This document shows, piece by piece, positions 11,205 to 20,760 of a DNA stretch of 21,861 bases. The position numbers and the translations under genes are program-made. The notes below the pieces were generated by a model. The model saw only the letters and a list, made by a program, of their open reading frames with translations, was not told where the DNA came from and did not search any database. The stretch's first letter is position 1; every line of letters begins with the position of its first letter. Source of the stretch: Penium margaritaceum (Eukaryota > Streptophyta > Zygnematophyceae > Desmidiales > Peniaceae); the NCBI GenBank assembly GCA_023375785.1, contig SZWC01000038.1, positions 1 to 21,861 of the forward strand, given 5' to 3'.

Positions 11205-12353
11205 GGTCAACATTTACAACTCACAACACGGGTCGCAAATAGTCAGAGGGGGCTAAAAATGGTTTGGGAACACTATCTGTCAACAAGAAAGCACAAGGAC
11301 CTTTGATACGTAATGACACCGCGTGGTAGCAATGTACAGTGACAACCCAAAGTAAGCATGTGTCACAAACCATGACCAAATGGATTTCACAGTGTGTGGT
11401 CAACGTTGAAAACTCATAACACGATTCACAAATGGCCAGTGGGGGGAAACCATGGGTTGGGAACACTAGTTATCAAGTAGCAAGTAGAAACATTTTCAAC
11501 AAGTAGTGGCACGGTGTGGCTAGCGTGCACAGTGACCAACCAAAGGATACGTATGTCCCTGACTATGACTGAAGAAGTCCACTATGTGTGGTCAATATTG
11601 ACAACTCATAACACAAGGCACAAATGGTCAGAGGGAGAGACAATGGTTTGGGAACTCTATGTATTGACTAGATAGGACAAAGAACTTCAATACGTAGTGG
11701 CACGGTGTGGCCAATATGCACACCAAACAACCAAACTAGGCATCTGTCACTGACCATGACCAAAGACTTTCAATATGGGTGATAAACCTTGACCAACCAT
11801 AGCACGAGTCAAAACTGGTTAGGGGAGGAAACAATCCTCTGGGAGTATCAGTTATCAACTAGCAAGTACAACGACCTTCAGTCAGTAGTAGCATGGTGTG
11901 GCTACCATGCACAATGACCAACCAAAGTAGGAAACTCTAATGCCTTTCACTAAAGAAATCCGCTGTGTGTGGTCAACGTTGACAACTCATAATACGAGTC
12001 ACAAATGGTCATAGGGGGGAAACAATGGTTTGGGAACACCAGGTATCAAATAGCAAGCAAAAGGAGCTTCAATACGTTGTGGCACAGTGTGGATACCATG
12101 CACAATGACCAACCAAAGTAGGCATATGTCACTGACCATGACCAAATAATGGCACTACGTGTGGTAAACCTTGACAACTCATATCACAAGTCACAAATGG
12201 TCTTGGTGAAATATAATGGTTTGTTAGTACTAGTTATCGACTAGCAAGTACAAACACCTTCAATTTGTAGTGGCACAGTGTGGCTAGAATGCACAGTGAC
12301 CAACCAAAGTATGCATGTGTCACTGACCATGAACAACAGATTTCACTTCATGT
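11205..12353. repeat. HOR copy 12, complete A-B-C-D-E-F
   Basis: Monomers begin at 11205 (A), 11398 (B), 11590 (C), 11781 (D), 11971 (E) and 12163 (F), 1149 bp. In D the phase motif has decayed to GATAAACC, so the D palindrome is lost in this copy. Confidence 0.92.
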
Positions 12354-13860
12354 GATCAACATTTACAACTCACAACACGAATCACAGATAGTCAGAGGGG
12401 GCCAACAATGGTTTTGGAACACTAGCTGTCAACAGGAAAGCACAAAGACCTTTGATTCGTAATGACACGGCCTAGTAGCCATGTAAAGTAACAAACCAAA
12501 GTACGCATGTATCACAAACCATGACCAAACGGATTTCACAGTGTGTGGTCATCGTTGAAAACTCATAAAACGAGTCACAACTGGTCCGTGGGGGAAACCA
12601 TGGGTTGGGAACAGTAGTTATCAACTAGCAAGCAAATTTGTTCTCAACAAGTAGTGGTACGGTGTGGCTAGCGTGCACAGAGACCAACCAAATGATGCAT
12701 ATGTCACTGACTATGACCGAAAAAGTCCACTATATGTGGTCAACCTTGAAAACTCATAACAAGAGTCACAAATGGTCAGAGGGAGAGGCAATGGTTTGGG
12801 AACCCTATGTATCGACTAGAAAGGACAAGGAACTTCAATACGTGGTGGCACGGTGTGGCTAATATGCACACCAAACAACCAAACTAGGCATATGTCACTG
12901 ACCATGACAATAGAATTTCAATATGGGTGGTCAACGTTCACCAACCATAACATGAGTAAAACACGGTCAGGGGATATCTGTTCTCAACTAGCAAGTACAA
13001 CGACCTTCAGTCAGTAGTAGCACGGTGTGGCTACCATGGACAATGACCGACAAAAGTAGGCATATGTACTGCCTTTGACCAAATAAATCTGCTGTGTGCG
13101 GTCAACATTGACAACTCATACTACGAGTCACAAATGGTCAGAGGGGGAAACAATGGTTTGGGAACACTAAGTATCAAAAAGCAAGCACAAGGAGCTTCAA
13201 TACGTTGTCGCACGGTGTGCATACCATGCACGATGACCAACCAAAGTAGGCATATGTACTGCCTTTGACCAACTAAATCTGCTGTGTGCGGTCAACATTG
13301 ACAACTCATACCACGAGTCACAAATGATCAGAGTGGAAGATAATGGTTTATGAGTACTAGTTATCGACTAGCAAGTTCAAATACCTTCAATACGTAGTGG
13401 CACGGTGTGGCTACCATGCACAATGACCAACCAAAGTAGGCATATGTACTGCCTTTGACCAACTAAATCTGCTGTGTGCGGTCAACATTGACAACTCATA
13501 CCACGAGTCACAAATGATCAGAGTGGAAGATAATGGTTTATGAGTACTAGTTATCGACTAGCAAGTTCAAATACCTTCAATACGTAGTGGCACGGTGTGG
13601 CTACCATGCACAATGACCAACCAAAGTAGGCATATGTACTGCCTTTGACCAACTAAATCTGCTGTGTGCGGTCAACATTGACAACTCATACCACGAGTCA
13701 CAAATGATCAGAGTGGAAGATAATGGTTTATGAGTACTAGTTATCGACTAGCAAGTTCAAATACCTTCAATACGTAGTGGCACGGTGTGGCTACTGTGCA
13801 CACCAAACAACCAAACTAGGCATATGTCACTGACCATGACCAAAGACTTTCACTTCATGT
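12354..13860. repeat. HOR copy 13, with amplified hybrid monomers
   Basis: Monomers begin at 12354 (A), 12547 (B), 12738 (C), 12929 (D, 171 bp, about 19 bp missing near 12973), 13100 (E), then three D/E/F hybrid monomers at 13290, 13480 and 13670. The last hybrid switches to a C-like tail (CTACTGTGCACACCAAAC) after 13794 before the next A' monomer. The block is 1507 bp. Confidence 0.9.
13233..13794. repeat. Perfect 190-bp tandem amplification, nearly three units
   Basis: The sequence repeats with an exact 190-bp period for 562 bases (2.96 units) with no mismatch found by eye. For example, GCCTTTGACCAACTAAATC begins at 13261, 13451 and 13641. Each unit is a mosaic: the D ending, the E opening (CTGTGTGCGGTCAACATTG), an F middle (GTGGAAGATAATGGTTTATG) and D again (GGCTACCATGCACAATG). 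The wider array is much less uniform, so this is the youngest local expansion in the window, unless it is an assembly artefact. Confidence 0.92.
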
Positions 13861-14434
13861 GGTCAATATTCACAACTCACAACACAAGTCACAGATATTC
13901 CGTGGGGCTAACAACGGTTTGGGAACACTGACTATCAACAAGAAAGCACAAAGACATTCGATACGTAGGGACACGGCGTGGTAACCATGTACAGCGACAA
14001 ACCAAAGTAGGCAAATGTCACAAACCATGAGCAAATGGATTTTACAGTGTGTGGTCAACGTTGGAAACTCATAACACGAGTCACAAATGGTTAGAGGGGG
14101 AAACAATGGTCTGGGAACACCAGGTATCAAATAGCAAGCACAAGGAGCTTCAATACACTGTGGCACACTGTGGATACCATGCACGATGACCAACCAAAGT
14201 AGGCATATGTCACTGACCATGACCAAATAATGGCACTAAGTGTGGTAAACCTTGACAACTAATAACACGAGTCACAAATGGATAGGGTGGAAGAGAATGG
14301 TTTGTGAAGACTAGTTATCGACTAGCAAGTTCAAATACCTTCAATATGTAGCGGCACAGTGTGGCTACAATGCACAGTGACCAACCAAAGTATGCATATG
14401 TGACTGACCATGAACAAATAATTTCACTTCATGT
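13861..14434. repeat. HOR copy 14, three-monomer variant A'-B/E-F
   Basis: Monomers begin at 13861 (A'), 14053 (B start passing into E) and 14244 (F), 574 bp. The second monomer opens with B-type GTTGGAAACTC, then becomes E (GGGGGAAACAATGG, ATCAAATAGCAAGC). This deletes most of B, all of C and D, and the start of E. The block at 16464 has the same structure and length. Confidence 0.88.
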
Positions 14435-15581
14435 GGTCATCATTTACAACTCACAACACGGGTCACAGATAGTAGGAGGGGGCTAACAATGGTTTGGGAA
14501 CACTAGCTGTCAACAAGAAAGCACAAAGACCTTCGATAAGTAATGACACGGCGTGGTAATCATGTACAGTAACAAACCAAAGTATGCATGTGTCACAACC
14601 CATGACCAAACATATTTCGCAGTGTGTGGTCAATGCTGCAAACTCATAGCACGAGTCACAACTGGTCAGTGGGGGAAACCATGGGTTGGCAACACTATGC
14701 ATCAACTAGCAAGTACAAAGACTTTCAACAAGTAGTGCCACGATGTGGCTACCGTGCACAGTGACCAACCAAAGGATGCATATGTCACTGACAATGACCG
14801 AAGAAGTCCACTATGTGTGGTCAATATTGAAAACTCATTACACGAGTCCCAGATGGTCAGAGGGAGAAACCATGTTTTGAAAAACCTATGTATCGACTAC
14901 AGAGGACAAGGAACTTCAATACGTTGTGGCACGGTGTGGCTAATATGCACACCAAACAACCAAACCAGGCATATGTCAATGACCATGACTAGAGAATTTC
15001 GATATGGGTGGTCAACATTGACCAACCATACCATGAGTCAAAAACGGTCAGGGGAGGAAACATTGTTATGGGAATATCAGTTCTCAACTAGCAAGTACAA
15101 CGACAGTCAGTCAGTAGTAGCACGGTGTGGATACCATGCACAATGATCGACCAAAGTAGGCATATGTACTGCCTTTGACTAAAGAAATCTGTTGTGTGTG
15201 GTCAACATTGACAACTCATACTACGAGTCTTAAATGGTCAGAGGGGGAAACAATGGTTTGGGAACACCAAGTATCAAAAAGCAAGCACAAGGAGCTTCAA
15301 TACGTTGAGGCACGGTGTGGATACCATGCACGATAACCAACCAAAGTAGGCATATGTCACTGACCATGACCAAATAATGGCACTAAGTGTGGTAAGCCTT
15401 GACAACTCATAACACGAGTCACAAGTGGTCAGTGTGGAATACAATGGGTTGTGAGTACTAGTTATCAACTAGCAAGTACAAATACCTTGAATATGTTGTG
15501 GCACAGTGTGGCTACAATGCACAGTGACCAACCAAAGCATGCATATGTCACTGACCATGAAGAAAGAATTTCACTTCATAT
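14435..15581. repeat. HOR copy 15, complete A-B-C-D-E-F
   Basis: Monomers begin at 14435 (A), 14628 (B), 14819 (C), 15010 (D), 15200 (E) and 15391 (F), 1147 bp, the same length as copies 1 and 18. Confidence 0.92.
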
Positions 15582-16463
15582 GGTCAACATTTGCACTACA
15601 CAACACGGGTCACAGATAGTCAGAGGGGGCTAACAATCGTTTGGGAACACTAGCTGTCAATAAGAAAGCACAAAGAGTAGTGGCACGGTTTGGCTAGCGT
15701 ACACCGTGACCAACCAAAGGATGAATATGTCACTGAATATGACCGATGAAATCCAGTATGTGTGGTCAACATTGACAACTCATAACACGAGTCACAAATG
15801 GTCAGCGCGAGAGACAATGGTTTGGGAACCCTATGCATGGACTAGAAAGGACAAATAAGTTCAATACGTAGTGGCACGGTGTGGCTACTATGCACACCAA
15901 ACAACCAAACTAGGCATATGTCACTGACGATGACCGGATAATTTCAATATGGGTGGTCAACGTTGACCAACCATAACACAAGTCACATACGGTCAGGGGA
16001 GGAAACAATGCTATGGGAATATCAGTTCTAAACTAGCAACTACAACGCCCTTCAATCAGTAGTAGCACGTTTTGGCTACCATGCACAATGACCGACCAAA
16101 GTAGGCATGTGTACTGCCTTTGATCAAAGAAATCCGATGTTTGTGGTCAACGTTGACAACTCATAATACGAGCCACAAATAGTCAGAGGGGGAAACAATT
16201 GTTTGGGAACACCAGGAATCAACTAGCAGGCACAATGACCTTCAATACGTTGTGGCACTGTGTCGATACCATGCACGATGACCAACCAAGGTATGCATAT
16301 GTCACAGACCATGACCAAAGAATGTCACCATGTGTGGTAAACTTGGACAGCTCATACCACGAGTCACAAATGATCAGAGTGGAAGATAATGGTTTCTAAA
16401 TACTAGTTATCAACTAGCAAGTACAAACACCTTCAATATGTAGTGGCACANCTCACTTCATGT
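15582..16463. repeat. HOR copy 16, five-monomer variant with fused A/B monomer and an N break
   Basis: Monomers begin at 15582 (A/B fusion, 182 bp), 15764 (C), 15955 (D), 16145 (E) and 16336 (F). The A/B junction is at about 15674. F is only 128 bp because the sequence jumps at the N at 16451. Allowing for those missing bases, the block would match the 944 bp of the copy at 9115. Confidence 0.88.
16451..16451. other. Single N marking missing satellite bases
   Basis: The F monomer reads TAGTGGCACA up to 16450 and resumes after the N with CTCACTTCATG, the end of the same monomer type. Monomer length is 128 instead of 191, so about 63 bases are absent. The N is therefore probably a sequence join or clipped read rather than one ambiguous base. 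Confidence 0.85.
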
Positions 16464-17037
16464 GGTCAATGTTGACAACTCACAAGACAAGTCACAGATA
16501 TTCAGAGGGGCTAACAACGGTTTGGGAACACTGGCTATCAACAAGAAAGCACAAAGACATTCGATACGTAGGGACACGGCGTGGTAACCATGTACAGCGA
16601 CAAAACAAAGAAGGCATATGTCACAAACCATGAGCAAACGGATTTTACAATGTGTGGTCAATGTTGGAAACTCATAACTCGAGTCACAAATGGTCAGAGG
16701 GGGAAACAATGGTTTTGGACCACCAGGTATCAAATAGCAAGCACAAGGAGCTTCAATACACTGTGGCACAGTGTGGATACCATGCATGATGACCAACCAA
16801 AGTAGGCATATGTCACTGACCATGACCAAATAATGGCACTAAGTGTGGTAAACCTTGACAACTCATAACACGAGTCACAGATGGTCAGGGTGGAAGAGAA
16901 TGGTTTGTGAAGACTAGTTATCGAATAGCAAGTACAAATACCTTCAATATGTAGTGGCACAGTGTGGCTACAATGCACGGTGACCAACCAAAGTATGCAT
17001 ATGTGACTGACCATGAACAAAAAATTTCACTTCATGT
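16464..17037. repeat. HOR copy 17, three-monomer variant A'-B/E-F
   Basis: Monomers begin at 16464 (A'), 16656 (B/E hybrid) and 16847 (F), 574 bp. It has the same hybrid structure as 13861-14434 and is very similar in sequence (for example both read AGAGAATGGTTTGTGAAGAC in F), so the two are copies of one rearranged unit. Confidence 0.88.
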
Positions 17038-18184
17038 GGTCAACATTTACAACTCACAACACAGGTCACAGATAGTCAGAGGGGGCTAACAATGGTTTGG
17101 GAACACTATCTATTAACAAGAAAGCACAAAAACCTTCGATACCTAATGACATAGCGTGGTAACCATTTACAATGACAAACCAAAGTAGGCATGTGTCACA
17201 AACGATGACCAAACGGATTTCACAATGTGTGGTCAACGTTGAAAACTCATAACACGAGTCACAAATGGTCAGTGGGGAAAACAATGGGTTGGGAACACTT
17301 GTTATCAAGTAGCAAGTAGAAATGTTTTCAACAAGTAGTGGCACGGTGTGGCTAGCGTGCACAGTGACCATCCAAAGGATGCATATGTCACTGACTATGA
17401 CCGAAGAAGTCCACTATGTGTTGTCAACATTGACAACTCATAACACTAGTCACAAATGGTCAGAGGGAGAGACAATGGTTTGGGAACCCTATGTATCGAC
17501 TACAAAGGACAAGGAACTTCAATACGTAGTGGCGCGGTGTGGCTAATACGCACACCAAACAACCAAACTAGGCATATGTCACTGACCATGACGAGAGAAT
17601 TTCAATATGGGTGGTCAACGTTGACCAGCCATAAAACGAGTCAAAAACAGTCAAGGGAGGAAACAATGCTATGGGGATATCAGTTCTCAACTAGCAAGTA
17701 CAACGACCTTCAGTCAGTAGTAGCACGGTGTGGCTACCATACACAATCACCGACCAAAGTAGGCATATGTACTGCCTTTGAACAAAGAAATCCGCTGTGT
17801 GTGGTCAACGTTGACAACTCATAATACGAGTCACAAATGGTCAGAGGGGGAAAGAATGGATTGGGAACACCGAGTATCAAATAGAAAGCACAAGGAGCTT
17901 CAATACGTTGGGGTACTGTGTGGATACCATGCACGATGACCAACCAAAGTAGGCATATGTCACTGACCATGACCAAATAATGGCACTAAGTGTGGTAAAC
18001 CTTGACAACTCATAACGCGAGTCACAAATGGTCAGGGTGGAAGACAATGGTTCGTGAATACTATTTATTGAGTAGCAAGTACAAACCTGTTCAATATGCA
18101 GTGGCACAGCGTGGCTACCATGCCCAGTGACCAAGCAAATTATGCATATGTCACTGACCATGACCAACGGATTTCACTTCATGT
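17038..18184. repeat. HOR copy 18, complete A-B-C-D-E-F
   Basis: Monomers begin at 17038 (A), 17231 (B), 17422 (C), 17613 (D), 17803 (E) and 17994 (F), 1147 bp. The C phase motif is TTGTCAAC. Confidence 0.92.
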
Positions 18185-19168
18185 GGTCAGCGTTAACAAC
18201 TGACAACACGAGTCACATATAGTCAAAGGGGGCTAACAATTGTTTGGGAACACTACCTAGTAACCAAAAAGCACAAATACCTTTAATATGTAGTGTCACG
18301 GCGTGGTAACCATGTATAGTGACAAACCAAAGTAAGTTTATGTCACTAACCATGACCAAAAAAAATTCACAGTGTGTGGTCAGTACTGAAAACTCATAAC
18401 ACGAGTCACAAATGGTCAGAAGGGGAAACAATGGGTTGGGAACACTAATATTCAACTAGCATGTACGAAGAACTTCATCAAGTAGTGGCACGGTTTGGCT
18501 AGCTTGCACAGTGACCAACCAAAGGATGAATACGTCACTGACTATGACCGATGAAATCCAGTATGCGTGGTCAACATTGACAACTCATAACAAGAGTCAT
18601 AAATGGTCAGAGGGAGATACAATGGTTTGGGAACCCTATGCATGGACTAGAAAGGACAAATAACTTCAATACGTAGTGGGAAGGTGTGGCTACTATGTAC
18701 ACCAAACAACCGAACTAGGCATATGTCACTGACCATGACCAAAGAATTTCAATGTGGGTGGTCAACCTTCACCAACCATAACACAAGTCACAACCCGTCA
18801 AAGGAGGAAAAAATGGTCCGGGGATATCAGTTCTCAACTAGCAAGTACAACGCCCTTCAATCAGTAGTAGCACGGTGTGGCTACCATGCACAATGGCCGG
18901 CCAAAGTAGGCATGTGCATTGCCTTTGACCAAAGAAATCCGCTGTGTGGTGTCAACGTTGACAACTCATAATACGAGTCACAAATAGTCAGAGGGGGAAA
19001 AAATTGTTTGGGAACACCAAGTATGAACTATCAAGCACAATGACCTTCAATACGTTGTGCCACGGTGTCGATACCATGCACGATGACCAACCAAGGTATG
19101 CATACGTCAGTGACAAAGCAAAGCAGGCATGTGTCACGAACCATGACCAAACGGATTTCACAGTGTGT
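18185..19168. repeat. HOR copy 19, A-B-C-D then an E/A hybrid
   Basis: Monomers begin at 18185 (A), 18378 (B), 18569 (C), 18760 (D) and 18950 (E passing into A, 219 bp). At about 19110 the E sequence ending CATACGTCAGTGAC joins the second half of an A monomer (CAAAGCAGGCATGTGTCAC), skipping F and half of A. B and C carry the GATGAAATCCAGTATGCG and CTATGCATGG variants of the fused-A/B blocks, but here A and B are separate. Confidence 0.87.
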
Positions 19169-19906
19169 GGTCAACGTTGAAAACTCATTACACGAGTCAC
19201 AAATGGTCAGTGGGGGAAACCATGGGTTGGGAACACTAGTTATCAACTAGCAAGTAGAAATATTTTCAACAAGTAGTGGCACGGTATGGCTAGCGTGCAC
19301 AGTGACCAACCAAAGGATGCATATGCCACTGGCTATGACCGAAGAAGTCCACTATGTGTGGTCAACATTGACAACTCATAACACTAGTCACAAATGGTCA
19401 GAGAGAGAGACAATGGTTTGGGAACCCTATGCATTGACTCGAAAGGACAAAGAACTTAAATACGTAGCGGCACGGTGCGGCTAATATACACACCAAGCAA
19501 CCAAACTAGGCATGTGTGACTGACCATGAAAAGGGAATTTCAACATGGGGTGTCAACGTTGACCAACCATAACACAAGACAAAAACAGGCAAAAATGGAA
19601 ACAATGCTATGGGAATATTGGTTCTCAACTAGCAAGTACAACAACCTTCAGTCAGTAGTAGCACGGTGTGGCAACCATGCACAATGACCAACCAAAGTAG
19701 GCAAATGTAATGCCTTTGACCAAAGAAACCCGCTGCGTGTGGTCACGATTTATAACTCATAATACAAGTAAAAAATGGTCAGAGAGGGAGACAATGGTTT
19801 GGGAACACCAAGTATCAAATAGGAAGCACAAGGAGCTTCAATACGTTGTGGCGCGGTGTGGATAGCATGAACAATGGCCAACTAAAGTACGCATATGTCA
19901 CTGACC
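19169..19906. repeat. HOR copy 20, B-C-D-E, cut by the retrotransposon
   Basis: Monomers begin at 19169 (B), 19360 (C), about 19551 (D) and 19741 (E). E ends after about 166 of its ~191 bases, at ...GTCACTGACC, where other E monomers continue ATGACCAAATAATGG. These last monomers carry more private substitutions than most, for example GGGGTGTCAACG at the D phase motif. Confidence 0.9.
19902..19906. other. Candidate 5-bp target-site copy (TGACC)
   Basis: These are the last five satellite bases before the LTR. Copia-type integrases usually duplicate 5 bp, so TGACC should recur just after the 3' LTR, which lies beyond the window. Unconfirmed. Confidence 0.4.
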
Positions 19907-20025
19907 TGTTGTTCTTCTATGCCCCATGGCCACTGCTATGGGTTGACGGACAGGTTGGGCATGCTCTGCTCCCTTGGAGTAAGTCCCCCAAACCTTGTTC
20001 GTGGTGCAAGTCCAAGCGAGACACC

Positions 20026-20110
20026 AGAAGTGTAGCGCAACGGATAGCATGTTGGACTTAGGGACAACAGGTCCTGCGATCGAGCCTTGATGTGCGCATG
20101 AGGTTTTTTT
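20026..20110 (+). pseudogene. Decayed tRNA-like unit with A box, B box and T-run
   Basis: TAGCGCAACGG at 20033-20043 fits the pol III A-box pattern TRGYNNANNNG. GATCGAGCC at 20078-20086 fits the B-box pattern GWTCRANNC, 45 bases later. Seven Ts at 20104-20110 could terminate pol III. The stretch from the A box to GGACTT resembles tRNA-Arg (UCU) genes as I recall them, with tRNA-like spacing through to the B box. The D arm largely pairs (GCGC with GCAT), but the anticodon, T and acceptor stems do not, and the anticodon position reads TAG. It cannot be a working tRNA. It may be a captured tRNA or SINE-head fragment, or a coincidence. Confidence 0.5.
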
Positions 20111-20165
20111 GACCTTCTAGCACAGGGGAAGTTTCTTAGACATTTCTCCATGCATGAGGAGAGTG

Positions 20166-20200
20166 CGCCACTTGGCGGTCAGTGGATGCGCCAATTGGCG
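20166..20200 (+). promoter_or_regulatory. Two tandem palindromes in the LTR
   Basis: CGCCACTTGGCG (20166-20177, one central mismatch) and CGCCAATTGGCG (20189-20200, perfect) lie 23 bp apart in similar flanks. Repeated dyads in a U3 region are typical enhancer elements, but no factor is assigned. Confidence 0.4.
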
Positions 20201-20209
20201 GACTGGTGA

Positions 20210-20229
20210 GGTGGTGTGGAGTCACCACC
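20210..20229 (+). other. Hairpin, GGTGGTG / CACCACC
   Basis: Perfect 7-bp inverted repeat around a 6-base loop (TGGAGT), just after the tandem palindromes. Its role is unknown. Confidence 0.5.
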
Positions 20230-20274
20230 CCAAAAGTGTCACTACCCACACACCTCAGAAGACAGGCCTAGGAC

Positions 20275-20282
20275 TATATGTA
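20275..20282 (+). promoter_or_regulatory. Possible TATA element of the LTR
   Basis: TATATGTA lies about 370 bases into the LTR, a plausible place for the U3 promoter. The sequence is short and no start site can be verified. Confidence 0.25.
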
Positions 20283-20513
20283 CCAGGCTCATTCCTCATT
20301 CTAATTACACAATCTGGCCTTAGATGCTCCTCACAGAGTTGTCCAACTAAGGAACAGCATAAAGAAGACACTGGTTGGTCTAAGCCCCAGGAGTTAGTCT
20401 TTGACTAGCACCTCGCGCGAAAGTGACCAAGTGTTAAGTGGACACAGCTGCTAGCAAGTGATTGCCTAGGAACTGCTCAATGTGGAACCGTGATCCTGAG
20501 GGTGATATCTTCT

Positions 20514-20531
20514 CCTAGCTGAAATGCTAGG
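20514..20531 (+). other. Hairpin, CCTAGC / GCTAGG
   Basis: Perfect 6-bp stem with a 6-base loop (TGAAAT). If transcription starts near 20300, it would lie in the transcribed R or U5 part of the LTR. It could be an RNA structure or chance. Confidence 0.35.
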
Positions 20532-20680
20532 AACGGACGGCAGGTGCTATTGTGTCGGCCCTGTTTTCTAGTCCGTTTGCCTCAGGCCGGTTGACAAAGG
20601 GTTATGGGCCCACACGGACCAGTTGTAAGGCACGCTTAGCTCAACTCTGGTACGCTCTCTCTAGGTGCGCACGCCGGCTC

Positions 20681-20725
20681 CATCAGCTCCATCAGCTCCA
20701 TCAGCTTCATCAACTTCAACGGCTT
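20681..20725 (+). repeat. 9-bp minisatellite (CATCAGCTC), five units
   Basis: Two perfect units (20681, 20690) are followed by CATCAGCTT, CATCAACTT and CAACGGCTT. An N immediately follows at 20726, consistent with sequencing trouble at the repeat. The shared CATCAGCT also occurs in the leader at 20923. Confidence 0.85.
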
Positions 20726-20726
20726 N
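20726..20726. other. N in the LTR after the minisatellite
   Basis: One ambiguous base directly after the 9-bp repeat, in noncoding sequence. The unit count beside it may be unreliable. Confidence 0.9.
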
Positions 20727-20760
20727 CTTGGTCTGCACTCAGCACACAGGGACCAAGGAA

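Larger units (their letters stand above)
1..19906. repeat. Complex satellite array, ~191-bp monomer, six-monomer higher-order repeat
   Basis: Tandem satellite covering 91% of the window. The phase motif TGGTCAAC or a one- or two-base variant recurs at spacings of mostly 189-193 bp, giving 105 monomers by eye between 7 and 19741. Six monomer types recur in order. A follows TTCATG and carries ACAACTCACAAC. B carries GTTGAAAACTC and later GCTAGCGTGCACAG. C carries GGGAGAGACAATGG and AAGGACAAAGAAC. D carries TTGACCAACCATAAC and CAGGGGAGGAAAC. E carries GGGGGAAACAATGG and GGAGCTTCAATACG. F opens with GGTAAACCTTG. Same-type monomers in different HORs look much closer to each other than neighbouring types do, which is the hallmark of HOR organisation. 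No gene is visible anywhere in it. A centromeric or heterochromatic location is inference from the family of such arrays. Nothing in the sequence proves CENH3 binding. Confidence 0.97.

Noticed and set aside
14745-15146. Longest of the open frames in the satellite (133 codons), with similar ones on both strands, some Cys-rich on the minus strand
   Set aside because: They are read-through of repeat monomers in varying frames. The same peptide strings recur at each HOR with stops in different places, none keeps its frame across monomers, and there is no codon or domain signal.
1-19906. CRISPR-like regular repeats
   Set aside because: The whole 191-bp unit is repeated with gradual divergence. 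There are no short identical repeats separated by unique spacers, and the context is eukaryotic.
20062-20090. Very short LTR ending at CAACA (20065-20069), mirroring the TGTTG start
   Set aside because: It would give an LTR of only ~163 bp. No primer-binding site follows, and the CAACA lies in the tRNA-like stretch. Gag is still more than 900 bp away.
20026-20097. Functional tRNA gene
   Set aside because: The acceptor, anticodon and T stems do not pair and the anticodon position reads TAG. It is kept only as a decayed tRNA-like unit.
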